Source: a bacterium (GTDB lineage Bacteria > Verrucomicrobiota > Verrucomicrobiia > Limisphaerales > RI-55). Taken from it: a stretch of DNA of 64,000 nucleotides. Positions within the stretch are counted from its first letter, which is position 1; the number at the start of each line of letters is the position of its first letter. Below the pieces are notes generated by a model, which saw only the letters and a list, made by a program, of their open reading frames with translations, was not told the DNA's origin and did no database searches. Shown here in pieces: positions 7,292 through 16,549 of this stretch. The stretch spans positions 62,001-126,000 of the forward strand of contig WGOC01000013.1 in assembly GCA_016124235.1 (NCBI GenBank), written 5' to 3'. The position numbers and the translations under genes are program-made.

Positions 7292-9361
7292 ATGAAATAC
7301 AAAACCGTATTCTGGACTACCGTTTGCACGATTCTTGTTCCCAACCTCGCCCCCGCCGAAATCACGCAGTGGGTGATCCAATCCACCGAACGTCACAATG
7401 GTGGCGCTTCGTATGGCAGCGTCGGGCAGTATGAGGTTCTCAAGGGATACGCAATCGGAGAGTTGGATCCTTCCAATCCACTTAATGCCGGCATCGTCAA
7501 CCTCGACAAGGCGCCGCACAATGGTAACGGCCGAGTCGAGTACAAGGTTGATGTGGAGATCCTGAAACCGATCGACATGCAAAAAGGGAATGGCACGCTC
7601 TTCTACGATGTCGTGAATCGCGGGCACAAGGTCATCCTTCCGTTCATCAATCTCGCGGATGGTTTTACGGTCGTCTGGAGCGGTTGGCAGGGAGATTTGC
7701 CGACGAGTCCCGATCTGTTGAACACCGAATTCCCGGTCGCGACGAATGAAGGTCAACCGATCATTGGGCGCAGCCGTGAGGAGTACGTTGACATCGGCAC
7801 CGGCAAATTCGTCGGCAAGCTCACCTATCCTGCAGCCAATCTGGACCCAAGCCAGGCGACGCTGACCGCGCGCGAAAAAGAGCGGGACCCACGTCATCGC
7901 ATCGACAGTTGGAAGTATCTAACCGACCGACAAATCGAGATTACCGCTCCGGGTGCTCCTTACGATGCCGGCGCGATTTACGAGTTCATCTATCCGGCCA
8001 AGGACCCCATCGTCATGGGCATCGGATTCGCGGCGACGCGTGATGTGAATTCGTTTCTGCGGTTTGAACTGACGGACGGCGTTGGTCATCGCAACCCGCT
8101 GGCGGAGCATACGTCGTTGTCCGATAAATCGGGTAGGTTTGAGCTGCCGCTCAACCAGGCGGCGCAGCAGCGTCGCCCTACCACGGATCGGGAGCAACAC
8201 AACGACGACAATCAAGAATCCGACACGAAGCAAGAATCGTTGGCCATCAAACACGCAATCATCGAAGGTGTTTCGCAAAGCGGCCGCTTCACGCGTGACT
8301 TCCTTTGGCAGGGATTTAATGAGGACGAAAAGGGACGCGAAGTCTTCGACGGCGCTTTCCCGATCATCGCCGGTTCACGGAAGACGTTTACGAACTTCCA
8401 GTTCGCCCAGCCAGGGCGCTTTTCGCGGCAGCACGAGGATCATCTGCAACCCGGGGATCAGTTTCCGTTCACTTACGCGACTCAGAAGGATCCCCTGACG
8501 GGCCGCGTTGATGGCATTCTTAAGAAATGCCTCGAAACTCACACCTGCCCGAAGATTTTTCATCTCGATGGCGAATTTGAACTCTGGGGCGCGCGCGGTT
8601 CGGTGGTCGTTACGGACGGCAATCCCGACGGACCTCGCGACATCACGTTACCCCCGAACGTTCGCGTTTACATGGTTGCCGGCACACCGCACGGCGGTGG
8701 GCGGGGCCCGATCATTCCCGCATCACGTTCCAAGGGAATTTGCCAGAACTTCCAGAATCCGTTGGGAAGCCTCGTGGTCGTACCCGCGTTGATCCGCGCA
8801 CTCAATGACTGGATCACCACCGGCAAGGAGCCGCCGCAGAGTCGCTATGGCTCGGTAAGTCGGCACACGCTGGTATCATCGAATCAGTCGAGCACCGGTT
8901 TCCCGAATATTCCCGGCGTGACTTACACGGGCCTGTTCAATTCACTTCGCGTGACTGACTACAACGTGCAACCGCCTGCCGAAGGAGCTGAATACGGTGT
9001 GTTGGTTCCGAAGTGCGATCGGGACGGCAACTCCCTCGCTGGCATCCGGCTCCCGCCTTTGGAAGTACCGATTGCCACCTACACCGGTTGGAACCTTCGC
9101 GCGACTGGCCACGCGGAAGACGAATGTTGCAGCACAAGCGGCTCATATATTCCTTTCGCTAGGACGAAGGCGGAACGAATCGCCGATGGCGACCCGCGTC
9201 TCTCGATTGAGGAACGCTACCAAAGCCATGCCGATTATGTGCAGCAGTTGACCGAGGCGGCGAACAAGTTGGTGGACGAAGGCTATCTGCTCCCGGCCGA
9301 TGCCGATTACTTGGTCGAGGAAGCCAACAGCGACGTGATTAAAAAGCTGTTTGCAAAATAA
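7292..9361 (+). CDS. Exported alpha/beta-hydrolase domain protein
   Basis: The 689-residue protein has a signal peptide (MKYKTVFWTTVCTILVPNLAPA). It matches the large bacterial family with a C-terminal alpha/beta hydrolase domain (Abhydrolase_10 type). The nucleophile elbow is GVSQSGRF near residue 329, with conserved features DVNSFLRFE before it and GTPHGGGRGP, YGVLVPKCDRDGN and GYLLPADADYLV after it. Substrate is unknown; relatives are described only as hydrolases or esterases. Residues about 283-318, reading LPLNQAAQQRRPTTDREQ and then many Asp, Gln and Glu, look like an insertion and coincide with repeat-like DNA ending in CGTCGCCCTACC. It converges on the downstream peptidase gene. Confidence 0.8.
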   Translation: MKYKTVFWTTVCTILVPNLAPAEITQWVIQSTERHNGGASYGSVGQYEVLKGYAIGELDPSNPLNAGIVNLDKAPHNGNGRVEYKVDVEILKPIDMQKGNGTLFYDVVNRGHKVILPFINLADGFTVVWSGWQGDLPTSPDLLNTEFPVATNEGQPIIGRSREEYVDIGTGKFVGKLTYPAANLDPSQATLTAREKERDPRHRIDSWKYLTDRQIEITAPGAPYDAGAIYEFIYPAKDPIVMGIGFAATRDVNSFLRFELTDGVGHRNPLAEHTSLSDKSGRFELPLNQAAQQRRPTTDREQHNDDNQESDTKQESLAIKHAIIEGVSQSGRFTRDFLWQGFNEDEKGREVFDGAFPIIAGSRKTFTNFQFAQPGRFSRQHEDHLQPGDQFPFTYATQKDPLTGRVDGILKKCLETHTCPKIFHLDGEFELWGARGSVVVTDGNPDGPRDITLPPNVRVYMVAGTPHGGGRGPIIPASRSKGICQNFQNPLGSLVVVPALIRALNDWITTGKEPPQSRYGSVSRHTLVSSNQSSTGFPNIPGVTYTGLFNSLRVTDYNVQPPAEGAEYGVLVPKCDRDGNSLAGIRLPPLEVPIATYTGWNLRATGHAEDECCSTSGSYIPFARTKAERIADGDPRLSIEERYQSHADYVQQLTEAANKLVDEGYLLPADADYLVEEANSDVIKKLFAK
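8134..8183 (+). repeat. Repeat-like hairpin segment inside the hydrolase gene
   Basis: GGTAGGTTTGAGCTGCCGC and, about 20 bp on, GCAGCAGCGTCGCCCTACC form imperfect inverted arms. The right arm is nearly the same as the terminal arm of the element at 29849-29967 (GGAGCGTCGCCCTACC), suggesting an old in-frame insertion. Confidence 0.5.
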
Positions 9362-9485
9362 CGGGCACCGGTCGCGCGGTAGGTATTGGTGTAAACGGAA
9401 TCGCTTGGTTGCGAATGCGAATGAGGAATCAGTATCGTCATGCGTCTTCAACTTACGCAGCAGAAACTTCCCCACTCATTCGGCT

Positions 9486-11792
9486 CTAATTGGTTTGCTC
9501 GTCCACCGCTTTACCCGGCTCCGCGCCGAGCAAATGCCGACGCCAGAAATCGAGCATTGTTTCGCGCAAATGCAGCGTCGTGTTCTGGCCTTCGAAGATG
9601 CCGTGCGTGCGGTTGGGATAAATCATTAGCTCGAAGTGTTTCTTCGAAAACTCCAGCCGATCGATTAATGCCTCGACACCTTGGTAATGGACGTTGTCGT
9701 CACCGGTGCCGTGAACGATTAGCAGATTGCCCTTGAGTTGTTGGGCGAAGTTGATGGATGAACCGTTCCGGTAACCATCCACGTTGTCATCCGGCAGGCC
9801 CATGTAGCGTTCCTGATAGATCGTGTCGTACAATCGCATGTTCGGCACCGAGGCCACGGCGATGCCGGCGGCGTATAAATCCGGATTCTTGAACATCGCA
9901 TCGAGCGTCATCGAACCGCCGCCGCTCCAACCCCACACGCCGACGCGCTTAGGATCGAGGTAAGGCCGCTCTTCCAACGTCTTCCGCAGGGCCGCCGCCT
10001 GATCCGCCGCAGCGAGAATGCCGACCTGCCGGTAAATCGATTTACGCCACGCGCGACCCTTCGGCGCCGGTGTACCGCGATTGTCGAAACTGAAAACAAC
10101 CGCACCATCCTTCGCGAGTAACCGATGCCACAATCCGCCCCCGCCCTGCCACGTATCGCGAACCGTTTGACCCGCCGGCTCACCATAAACGTAAACAATC
10201 GCCGGATACTTGTTCGACGGATCGAAGTTCGGTGGTTTGATGCAATACGCGTCGACTTCAACATCCTTCTCAATCGGCACCTTGAAGAATTCGACCGGCG
10301 GCAAATTTAGTTTCGCCAGTTTCTCCTTCAACTTCGCATTGTCCTCCAGGACGCGGATTTGTTTGTGATCCGGCGGACTGACGAGATCAACCACCGGCGG
10401 CACATCGAACGAAGACCAGGTGTGGATCGCCCATTTGCCGTCGGGTGAAATATTGTAGCCGTGCGTGCCCGGCTGGTCGGCGGGCGTGATGCGCTTGGGC
10501 GAACCGCCTTTGATGGACGTCCGATACAGATAGCGCTGCGTGGCGTTCGTCGGTGACGCGATGAAATAGATGTCGCCGGTTTCCTTGACGAACCGCACCA
10601 GCGAAATGACATCCATCGGATCGTCGAAGAGCTTCTTCATTTTGCCGGTTCCGGCATCAACCGCATACAAATGCCGCCAGCCGTCGCGTTCGCTCAGCCA
10701 CGGAAACCTATTGCCTTCTCCGGCCCAACGGTTCTTCTCGCGCACGTCCACCCAGGCAGCGTCGGTGTCTTCAAACAACTCGCGCACACTGCCGGTCGTG
10801 GGATCGCCGATAAAAAACTTGTTCGTATTCTGCAACCGGTTGAGCTGTTGGATCACCACGCCGTTCCCGTGCTCGGGCCATTCGAGCGAATGGATGTAAT
10901 GATTGCGCGGATCGCCCGGCACTTCGAACCAACGAATCTCTCCGCCGTCGATTGAAACTACTCCCGCGCGCACCGAAGAATTCACTTCACCCGTCTTCGG
11001 ATAGGGAATCCATTCGATCTCGGGATACAGGCCGGAAACGTTGTCGATCAGCGGATACCTGCGCACGCCGCTCGTGTCGACTTGCCAAAAGGTGATGGCG
11101 TCGCTGTTCGGGCTCCAGCGCCAGCCGTCGTGCATTTCGAACTCCTCCTCGTACACCCAGTCGAACGAACCGTTGATGATTGTGTCGCTGGTCGTCGCGG
11201 TCAGTTGTTTAATGCGACCGGAGCGGAGTTCCTCGACGTAAAGATTTCGATCATGCGCGTAGCCGACGTATTTTCCGTCCGGCGAAAACTTGGCAAACAT
11301 CAGTGATGAAGGCGGTGCATCGCCGCCGATCCTATCAAGTTCGAGACTGGTGCGATCCAGCACCCAGTAATCGCCTCGTTCATTGGTTCGCCACACGCGT
11401 TTTGAATTCGTGAAGATCAACAGCTTCGAACGGTCTTTCGAAAACATGTAACTCTCGACAGAAAGCGGGGAATTCTCGTGAGGTGGAATCAGGTCCTGCG
11501 CGGCCACGACGATGTTGGTGTCGCCCGTTTTCGGATCGATGAGAACGATGTCCTTACCGCCCTTGGTCTCGGCCGAATCAACCGTCCGATAGTAACCGGA
11601 ACTGTCATCGGCCCAGCGACCGGAATAGCCCTTCGCGTTGAACTCGTTCTTCTCGTAGATCGATTCAATGGACAGCGTGGGCGGGCTTTCCTTTTCCTTG
11701 GAATCACTCCCCGCATCCGCCCCAATCAGGTTGGTGGCGAAAAGAGAAAGCAGAAGAAACCGCGGGACAACCCAGCTTGCTTGGAATCGCAT
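9486..11792 (-). CDS. S9 family dipeptidyl peptidase IV-like serine peptidase
   Basis: The 768-residue protein has a signal peptide followed by a DPP IV N-terminal beta-propeller (SGRWADDSSGYY, FSPDGKYVGYAHDRNLYVEEL, WVYEEEFEMHDGWRW) and a C-terminal peptidase S9 domain. Catalytic residues visible are Ser623 in GWSGGG, Asp698 or 699 in GTGDDNVHY and His730 in NRTHGI. The EEE in the propeller corresponds to the Glu pair that anchors the substrate N-terminus in DPP IV enzymes. It should remove N-terminal dipeptides from peptides in the periplasm. A cobalamin-type binding protein gene ends 34 bp upstream on the same strand, and the trio 13579-9486 may be one transcript. Confidence 0.9.
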   Translation of the reverse strand: MRFQASWVVPRFLLLSLFATNLIGADAGSDSKEKESPPTLSIESIYEKNEFNAKGYSGRWADDSSGYYRTVDSAETKGGKDIVLIDPKTGDTNIVVAAQDLIPPHENSPLSVESYMFSKDRSKLLIFTNSKRVWRTNERGDYWVLDRTSLELDRIGGDAPPSSLMFAKFSPDGKYVGYAHDRNLYVEELRSGRIKQLTATTSDTIINGSFDWVYEEEFEMHDGWRWSPNSDAITFWQVDTSGVRRYPLIDNVSGLYPEIEWIPYPKTGEVNSSVRAGVVSIDGGEIRWFEVPGDPRNHYIHSLEWPEHGNGVVIQQLNRLQNTNKFFIGDPTTGSVRELFEDTDAAWVDVREKNRWAGEGNRFPWLSERDGWRHLYAVDAGTGKMKKLFDDPMDVISLVRFVKETGDIYFIASPTNATQRYLYRTSIKGGSPKRITPADQPGTHGYNISPDGKWAIHTWSSFDVPPVVDLVSPPDHKQIRVLEDNAKLKEKLAKLNLPPVEFFKVPIEKDVEVDAYCIKPPNFDPSNKYPAIVYVYGEPAGQTVRDTWQGGGGLWHRLLAKDGAVVFSFDNRGTPAPKGRAWRKSIYRQVGILAAADQAAALRKTLEERPYLDPKRVGVWGWSGGGSMTLDAMFKNPDLYAAGIAVASVPNMRLYDTIYQERYMGLPDDNVDGYRNGSSINFAQQLKGNLLIVHGTGDDNVHYQGVEALIDRLEFSKKHFELMIYPNRTHGIFEGQNTTLHLRETMLDFWRRHLLGAEPGKAVDEQTN

Positions 11793-11826
11793 GCGCGAAC
11801 TTTAACGGCCGTGCTGGGTTTGGAAA

Positions 11827-12813
11827 TCACGAATCAGATTTCAAGACGGATCGATGCTCAAGGGCCCTCCCGGTGAGTAAGTCGCCGTCCTTCGATAGGC
11901 CAACTGACTGCACGCTGGCATGCGACAATTCATCCAGCTTTTCCCCGAATATCTTCGCCAGGATCTCGGCCGAATCGATCAACCGCGGCCCCGGTCGGTT
12001 GAAGTGACTGTTGCCGTCGACGGCGAAGACTCGCCCAGCTTTTACCGCACGAAGATCTCGCCAGCCGGGCAAGCTCCCGAGAACCTGTGCCTCCGAGATG
12101 GTTCGTTCGACGTTGAATCCGCAGGGCATCAAAACGATGAAATCGGGATCGGCTTTTCGAACGTCGCGCCACTCGATCCAGGGCGAGTGAACACCGGCTT
12201 TTCCAAGAATGTCACGACCGCCAGCAATTTCCACCAGCTCAGGCACCCAGTTGCCGGCTACCATCAGCGGCTCAAACCATTCAACGCACACCACGGTCGG
12301 TTTTGTGACAAGTGAATAAGCATTGGCGCGAAGTTTGTCCAATCGTCCGCGCCATTCAGTCACAAGTTCATTTGCGCGATCGGGAACGCCCAACGCATGG
12401 GCAATTTGAACGACGTTCTGAAAAACGTCGGCCAAGCGCAACGGCGCGAGCGACAAAATCCGGGGACGCCGCCCAGTCCAATCGGCGAGCGTCCGTTCCA
12501 AATCGTGATCGCTGACCGCACAAACTTCGCATTGGGATTGGGTCAAAATCAGGTCCGGCTGGAGATCCCGAATCAAGGATGCGTCGATTTCGAAAATCGA
12601 CAAAGCGCGGGCCAAAAGTCGCTCGACGTTTTCGTGAATATCCGCGCCCGGCGCCGAGCCATTGAATCGAGGTTTCGAACACACGGGCAACGTTTTGATC
12701 GATTCCGGAAAATCACATCCATGGGATCGTCCCACGACCTGGTCAGCGCATCCCAGCGCGGCCACCATTTCCGTCGCCGCGGGCAACAGCGAGATCACAC
12801 GGAGCGATTTCAT
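11827..12813 (-). CDS. Cobalamin-binding / BtuF-like Helical-backbone substrate-binding protein
   Basis: This 328-residue protein starts MKSLRVISLLPAATEMVAAL and shows the periplasmic binding protein 2 (BtuF/FecB) fold signatures DLILTQSQCEVCAV, PRILSLAPL, WIEWRDVRKADPDFIVLMPCGF and GRVFAVDGNSHFNRPGPRLID. No signal peptide is present at the chosen ATG, a recurrent feature of one BtuF-like subgroup whose role is unclear. The ATG at 12813 sits one base after the stop of the upstream gene (12815), so translational coupling is likely. No BtuC or BtuD partner is in the window, so vitamin B12 transport is only inferred. Confidence 0.8.
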   Translation of the reverse strand: MKSLRVISLLPAATEMVAALGCADQVVGRSHGCDFPESIKTLPVCSKPRFNGSAPGADIHENVERLLARALSIFEIDASLIRDLQPDLILTQSQCEVCAVSDHDLERTLADWTGRRPRILSLAPLRLADVFQNVVQIAHALGVPDRANELVTEWRGRLDKLRANAYSLVTKPTVVCVEWFEPLMVAGNWVPELVEIAGGRDILGKAGVHSPWIEWRDVRKADPDFIVLMPCGFNVERTISEAQVLGSLPGWRDLRAVKAGRVFAVDGNSHFNRPGPRLIDSAEILAKIFGEKLDELSHASVQSVGLSKDGDLLTGRALEHRSVLKSDS

Positions 12814-12814
12814 T

Positions 12815-13579
12815 TCACAGCCTGCCGGGTCGCGTTGGCATCCATTGCAGCTGTTTGCCGTGGACTTTGACCCACGCCTCGGCCGCTTGATAATCGGGAC
12901 ACATCTGCGCAACGACCCGCCAATATTTCCGGGAATGATTCATCACCCGCAAATGGGCCAGCTCATGCAGAATGATGTAATCGCTGACCGCCGGCGGCAT
13001 TTGAACGAGCCGCCAGTTGAGCGAAATGGTGGCGTTGCGCGAACACGATCCCCAACGCGAACGCTGGTTGCGCACGGTGACTGCCTTCACTTCGAGCGCG
13101 TGTTTCGCTGCCAATTCCCTGGTGCGCGTCGGCAATTCCACACGGGCGATCTTCCAGAACTGACGTTCGATCGCCGGGCGGAGGTCATCGATATTGGGGT
13201 CGGTTGCAAAGGAGATCGCCCCAGCCTTGACGAGACGAATCGCCTCGCCATCGTTGACTTCGATCCGCACTCGCTCGCCGCGAAATAAGACTTCGGTGCC
13301 GTGACGCCACGCATGGTCACGCGCGGCATCTTCGTTACGCTTCTGCAATTGTTTCTCCAACCAGCCCCGATGTTTGTCGGCCACCTTCCACGCTTCGGCT
13401 GCCGAGCCTCCCCGCGGTACGGTCACGCGCACCACGCCATCGTGACCCAACCGGAGCACATAGCGTCGGGCTCGCGGATTCCGCACCAGTTGAAACGGAA
13501 GAGTCCGCCCACTCACCACGATCAAGTTCGCGGGAATTTCCTTTGCCGGGCCGGGATTGAAGAGCAACTGCAGCTGCAT
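12815..13579 (-). CDS. YgjP-like zinc metallopeptidase domain protein
   Basis: The 254-residue protein carries the YgjP/WLM metallopeptidase signature: SRWGSCSRNATISLNWRLV, then ILHELAHLRVMNHSRKYW with the HExxH zinc motif, then a downstream acidic helix. The first half (VRRNPRARRYVLRLGHDG, VTVPRGGSAAEA) matches the beta-rich N-terminal region of the family. I moved the start from 13741 to the ATG at 13579 because the upstream stretch is Arg-rich and overlaps the neighbouring gene. Related proteins are often linked to DNA-protein crosslink or restriction loci, but no such partner is adjacent, so the substrate is unknown. Confidence 0.85.
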   Translation of the reverse strand: MQLQLLFNPGPAKEIPANLIVVSGRTLPFQLVRNPRARRYVLRLGHDGVVRVTVPRGGSAAEAWKVADKHRGWLEKQLQKRNEDAARDHAWRHGTEVLFRGERVRIEVNDGEAIRLVKAGAISFATDPNIDDLRPAIERQFWKIARVELPTRTRELAAKHALEVKAVTVRNQRSRWGSCSRNATISLNWRLVQMPPAVSDYIILHELAHLRVMNHSRKYWRVVAQMCPDYQAAEAWVKVHGKQLQWMPTRPGRL

Positions 13580-13692
13580 CGACACGAGTAGACCAACAAC
13601 TTCGCGCTTGCGCAATCGGCGTGAGCCAAGCAAAGCAACCACGATTCGGGACCGAGACCGGCGTCGCCGGCGCAGGCGTCGCGCCCACCAAT

Positions 13693-14982
13693 CTAAATGG
13701 CGAGTTTCTCGCGCCAGCCCGGGCGGTATTCGCGCTCCCACATTCCTTCAGCATCCGCCTCTGATTTGAGGCGGCCGGTGGTGGAATCGAGTTGCAACGT
13801 TTTGCCGGCACGCCAGGCGATGTTGCCCAGATGACAGAGCATCGTGGAGCGCTCGCCATCGTCGATCGGCGAGTTCAATTTTTCGTCGTCCCGGATCGCC
13901 CGCACAAAGTTGCCGAAATGGTCGGCGTCGTTCCATTTACCCTGGTAGGTGAACTGTTCTTTGCCGTTCGGATCCAGGACGCGGTATTTGTTTCCGGCGA
14001 TAATGATCAAACCCTTATCGCCGTAAAATGTGATGCCGAACTGGGCATCTTCAAAACCGTACGGATGATGGCTGTGGCTCTCCCAGGAAGCGCCGCAATG
14101 GCCAAAGTCGAACGTCGTCAGATAGATGTCCGGCGTTTCCTGATCGTCATCGAATTGATAACGACCGCCGCCGCAGCAGACCGATTTCGGGTGATCAACC
14201 TGCAAGCCCCAGCGGGCAACGTCGAGCGCGTGAATGCCGTTGTTGCCGAGTTCGCCGTTGCCCCAATGCCAGCGCCAGTGCCAGTTGTAATGGACCAGAT
14301 TGTCGACAAACGGACGTTCTGGCGCGGGTCCCTGCCAGAGTTCAAAGTTCAACCAATCAGGGACAGGCACGACCTCGCCGTGGCCAATACTCGGCCGCGC
14401 GTTGTTGTACCAAGTCCGGGCAAATGTCACTTTACCGATTTCACCGGCCTGCACCTTGGCGACCGCTTCCTGCACCCACGGCCACGAGCGGCGCTGGTTG
14501 CCCATCTGCACGCGGCGATCGTATTTACTGGCGGCGGCCACCATCCACTGACTTTCACGTGGGTTGTGGCTGCCCGGCTTTTCCACGTAAACATGTTTGC
14601 CCGCCGCGCAGGATAGAATTGCCGCCGGTGCGTGCCAGTGATTCGGCGTGGCGATGGAAATCGCGTCCACCGACTTGTCATCCAGCGCATGACGAAAGTC
14701 GGCAATCATTTTGGGTGCCGTGGTCTGGCGCTTTTCCACGGCCTGAGCGCCTTTGGCCAGGGCACGGGAATCGACGTCGCAAACGTAGGCGATCTCCACG
14801 TCAGGCTGCGCCAGGTAACTGTTGATGTGCGCCATGCCGCGACCGTTGAGCCCCATCACCGCCACACGAACCCTGCGGTTGGGTGATTCGGCGCCGCGCA
14901 GGATCAACGGTCCCGTGGCGGCCAGCGCGGCGGCGGTTCCCGACTGTTTGATGAAACTTCGGCGCGAATGGGGATTTTGCAT
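13693..14982 (-). CDS. Gfo/Idh/MocA family oxidoreductase with Tat signal
   Basis: The 429-residue product begins MQNPHSRRSFIKQSG, a twin-arginine signal, followed by an Ala-rich segment. The Rossmann part opens VRVAVMGLNGRGMAHI, and the conserved EKPGSHN motif follows DAISIATPNHWHAP. The C-terminal substrate domain includes NWHWRWHWGNGELGNNGIHALD and DWLNFELWQGPAP, common in the Verrucomicrobia/Planctomycetes exported subgroup. It probably oxidises or reduces a sugar-type substrate with NAD(P) outside the cytoplasm; the substrate is not readable. The ATG at 14982 is preferred over 15009 because it puts the Tat motif near the N-terminus. Confidence 0.9.
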   Translation of the reverse strand: MQNPHSRRSFIKQSGTAAALAATGPLILRGAESPNRRVRVAVMGLNGRGMAHINSYLAQPDVEIAYVCDVDSRALAKGAQAVEKRQTTAPKMIADFRHALDDKSVDAISIATPNHWHAPAAILSCAAGKHVYVEKPGSHNPRESQWMVAAASKYDRRVQMGNQRRSWPWVQEAVAKVQAGEIGKVTFARTWYNNARPSIGHGEVVPVPDWLNFELWQGPAPERPFVDNLVHYNWHWRWHWGNGELGNNGIHALDVARWGLQVDHPKSVCCGGGRYQFDDDQETPDIYLTTFDFGHCGASWESHSHHPYGFEDAQFGITFYGDKGLIIIAGNKYRVLDPNGKEQFTYQGKWNDADHFGNFVRAIRDDEKLNSPIDDGERSTMLCHLGNIAWRAGKTLQLDSTTGRLKSEADAEGMWEREYRPGWREKLAI

Positions 14983-15042
14983 TGGCCGATTAACACCTCT
15001 CCCGCGCACGCGGCCAAATAAAAACGTGCAAAAACCTCCCGC

Positions 15043-15519
15043 GTGGCAATGATCGCGGCCATGGCCGAAGTCGCGGAAAAATGGAATCGTCCGGAGCCCG
15101 TGGCGCAGTTTTCAGTATTCACCGAAAACCGCATGGGCCGGTTGCATGACTTGATCCAGTTGTTCAATGACGAAGGCGTTCACGTGCTGGCCTTGACCGC
15201 GCTGGACACCACCGACGCCGCGATCCTCCGCTTGATTGTCGATGACACCGACCGGGCGCGCCAATTACTGGTGGATCACAACTTTCCCTTCACGGAAAGT
15301 GAAGTGTTGGTGGTGGAAATTGATTCCGAAACCAAACTCAAGGGCGCGCTCGCCGCGTTGCTCCAGGTCGAGGTCAATATTCACTACGCCTATTCCTTCA
15401 TTACCCAGCCCAACGGCCGCTCGGCTCTGGCCTTGAGTTTGGAGGATTTTGAACTGGCTGCCGCCTCGCTTGCCCAGCACCAATTCAAGGTTCTCTACCA
15501 GTCCGATCTCCTGCGATAA
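15043..15519 (+). CDS. ACT-domain protein
   Basis: The 158-residue protein consists of an ACT-like regulatory domain: VAQFSVFTENRMGRLHDLIQLF, HVLALTALDTTDAAILRLIVDD, then NFPFTESEVLVVEI, and a second, weaker half that may be another ACT fold (VEVNIHYAYSFITQPNGRSALAL). Stand-alone ACT proteins bind amino acids, but the ligand and partner here are unknown. Three in-frame ATGs (15043, 15049, 15061) are possible and none has a clear Shine-Dalgarno. The gene is divergent from the oxidoreductase gene 60 bp away. Confidence 0.75.
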   Translation: MAMIAAMAEVAEKWNRPEPVAQFSVFTENRMGRLHDLIQLFNDEGVHVLALTALDTTDAAILRLIVDDTDRARQLLVDHNFPFTESEVLVVEIDSETKLKGALAALLQVEVNIHYAYSFITQPNGRSALALSLEDFELAAASLAQHQFKVLYQSDLLR

Positions 15520-15534
15520 GTTGGAAACACCGCA

Positions 15535-15563
15535 TTGACACGACTATGCGAGACGAGTACGTT
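15535..15563 (+). promoter_or_regulatory. Putative sigma70-type promoter of the coiled-coil gene
   Basis: TTGACA at 15535-15540, a 17-bp spacer, and TACGTT at 15558-15563, 30 bp ahead of the ATG at 15594. The -35 is perfect; the -10 is weak. Confidence 0.45.
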
Positions 15564-15593
15564 TCGCCCGTCTTAACCCTGACCCATTAAGAA

Positions 15594-16346
15594 ATGCTCA
15601 CACGAATCAGCCTTATTGTTGTGATCCTGGCCGGCATTGGAGCCATCGTTTTCGGCCAGATGCAGGTCAAACAAAAGATCGATAAAACCATTGCCGATCG
15701 AAATCAATTTCACCAGGACTGGCAAAAAGAACTGGCCCGGGCCAACAAGCTCGAGAAGGATCTGGCCCAAGCGCAGGCAGACCTGAAGCAAAAGGAAGTC
15801 GAACTCGCTGCCGCCCAGAAGCAAATCCAAGCCAAGGACGCCGAGATCGCTTCTTTGAATGCAGAAGTCCAACGCCGCGGCGAAGAGCTCCGGATCGCTC
15901 GTGCTGATCGCGACAAGGCGCAGGCTGAATTGCAGCGGTATCAAGCGACCGGCATGCAACCCGACGAGATTAAGGGCCTAATCGCCAGCTACACAAAATC
16001 ACTTGCACAAATCAAGACTTTGGAAGCTTCCATCACTGACAAGGACCGCGAGATCAACGGGTTAAAGGTCCGCATCGCCGAACTCGTTGGCGACGAAGCG
16101 CCCGTGATTCTGCCGGCCGGCCTCAAGGGCAAGGTCGTCACCGTCGATCCGAAATGGGACTTCGTGGTGATCAACCTCGGCAAGGAAGACGGGCTCCTGC
16201 TTAATGGCCAGATGCTGGTCAGCCGCAACGGCAAACTGCTCGCCAAGGTTAAGATCGTGAATGTGATGGAAAATCGCGCAATCGCCAACGTGATGACCGG
16301 CTGGAAGCTGAACGACATCATGGAAGGCGACACCGTTCTTTACTAA
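15594..16346 (+). CDS. Membrane-anchored coiled-coil protein, unknown function
   Basis: The 250-residue protein has one N-terminal membrane segment (LIVVILAGIGAIVFG), then a long charged coiled coil from about residue 30 to 165 rich in Lys, Glu, Gln and Ala heptads. It ends in a compact beta domain reading LKGKVVTVDPKWDFVVINLGKEDGLLLNGQ and LVSRNGKLLAKVKI. That C-terminal block resembles the SH3-like end domains of envelope proteins such as FlgT and some cell-division factors. It probably sits in the periplasm anchored to the inner membrane. The gene is followed 12 bp later by a tiny lipoprotein gene and a terminator, so the two form a unit. Confidence 0.75.
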   Translation: MLTRISLIVVILAGIGAIVFGQMQVKQKIDKTIADRNQFHQDWQKELARANKLEKDLAQAQADLKQKEVELAAAQKQIQAKDAEIASLNAEVQRRGEELRIARADRDKAQAELQRYQATGMQPDEIKGLIASYTKSLAQIKTLEASITDKDREINGLKVRIAELVGDEAPVILPAGLKGKVVTVDPKWDFVVINLGKEDGLLLNGQMLVSRNGKLLAKVKIVNVMENRAIANVMTGWKLNDIMEGDTVLY

Positions 16347-16358
16347 ACTGATCGGATC

Positions 16359-16526
16359 ATGCGTCGCCCGCTCCAACTTCTTTTAATGGCAATCTTGCTG
16401 GGTTGGATCTGCGGTATGACGTCTGGCTGCAAATCGACCGATGCGGAAAACGTTTCCACGCGTCCGTGGAACTCGACCGAAGGATGGCAAAGCGGGTTCC
16501 CGTCCACGCTGAACGAGGGCCGCTAA
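16359..16526 (+). CDS. Small lipoprotein (55 residues)
   Basis: The ATG at 16359 opens a 55-codon frame: MRRPLQLLLMAILLGW, then a lipobox MTSGC with the lipidated Cys at residue 24. The mature peptide of about 32 residues ends STRPWNSTEGWQSGFP and then NEGR. The PWN..GW..G.P...EGR pattern is, to my recollection, recurrent in small lipoproteins of this phylum. It lies 12 bp after the coiled-coil gene and directly before a strong terminator, so co-transcription is likely. No function is known. Confidence 0.75.
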   Translation: MRRPLQLLLMAILLGWICGMTSGCKSTDAENVSTRPWNSTEGWQSGFPSTLNEGR

Positions 16527-16549
16527 CAGGTAGCCAGAGACAATTCTAG

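Noticed and set aside
7029-7295. Plus-strand frames before the hydrolase gene
   Set aside because: They run through family A and B repeats and end in the hydrolase start; no domain.
13335-13859. Minus-strand 174-codon frame over the YgjP-like start
   Set aside because: Overlaps two well-supported genes in another frame and is Arg/Ser-rich noise.
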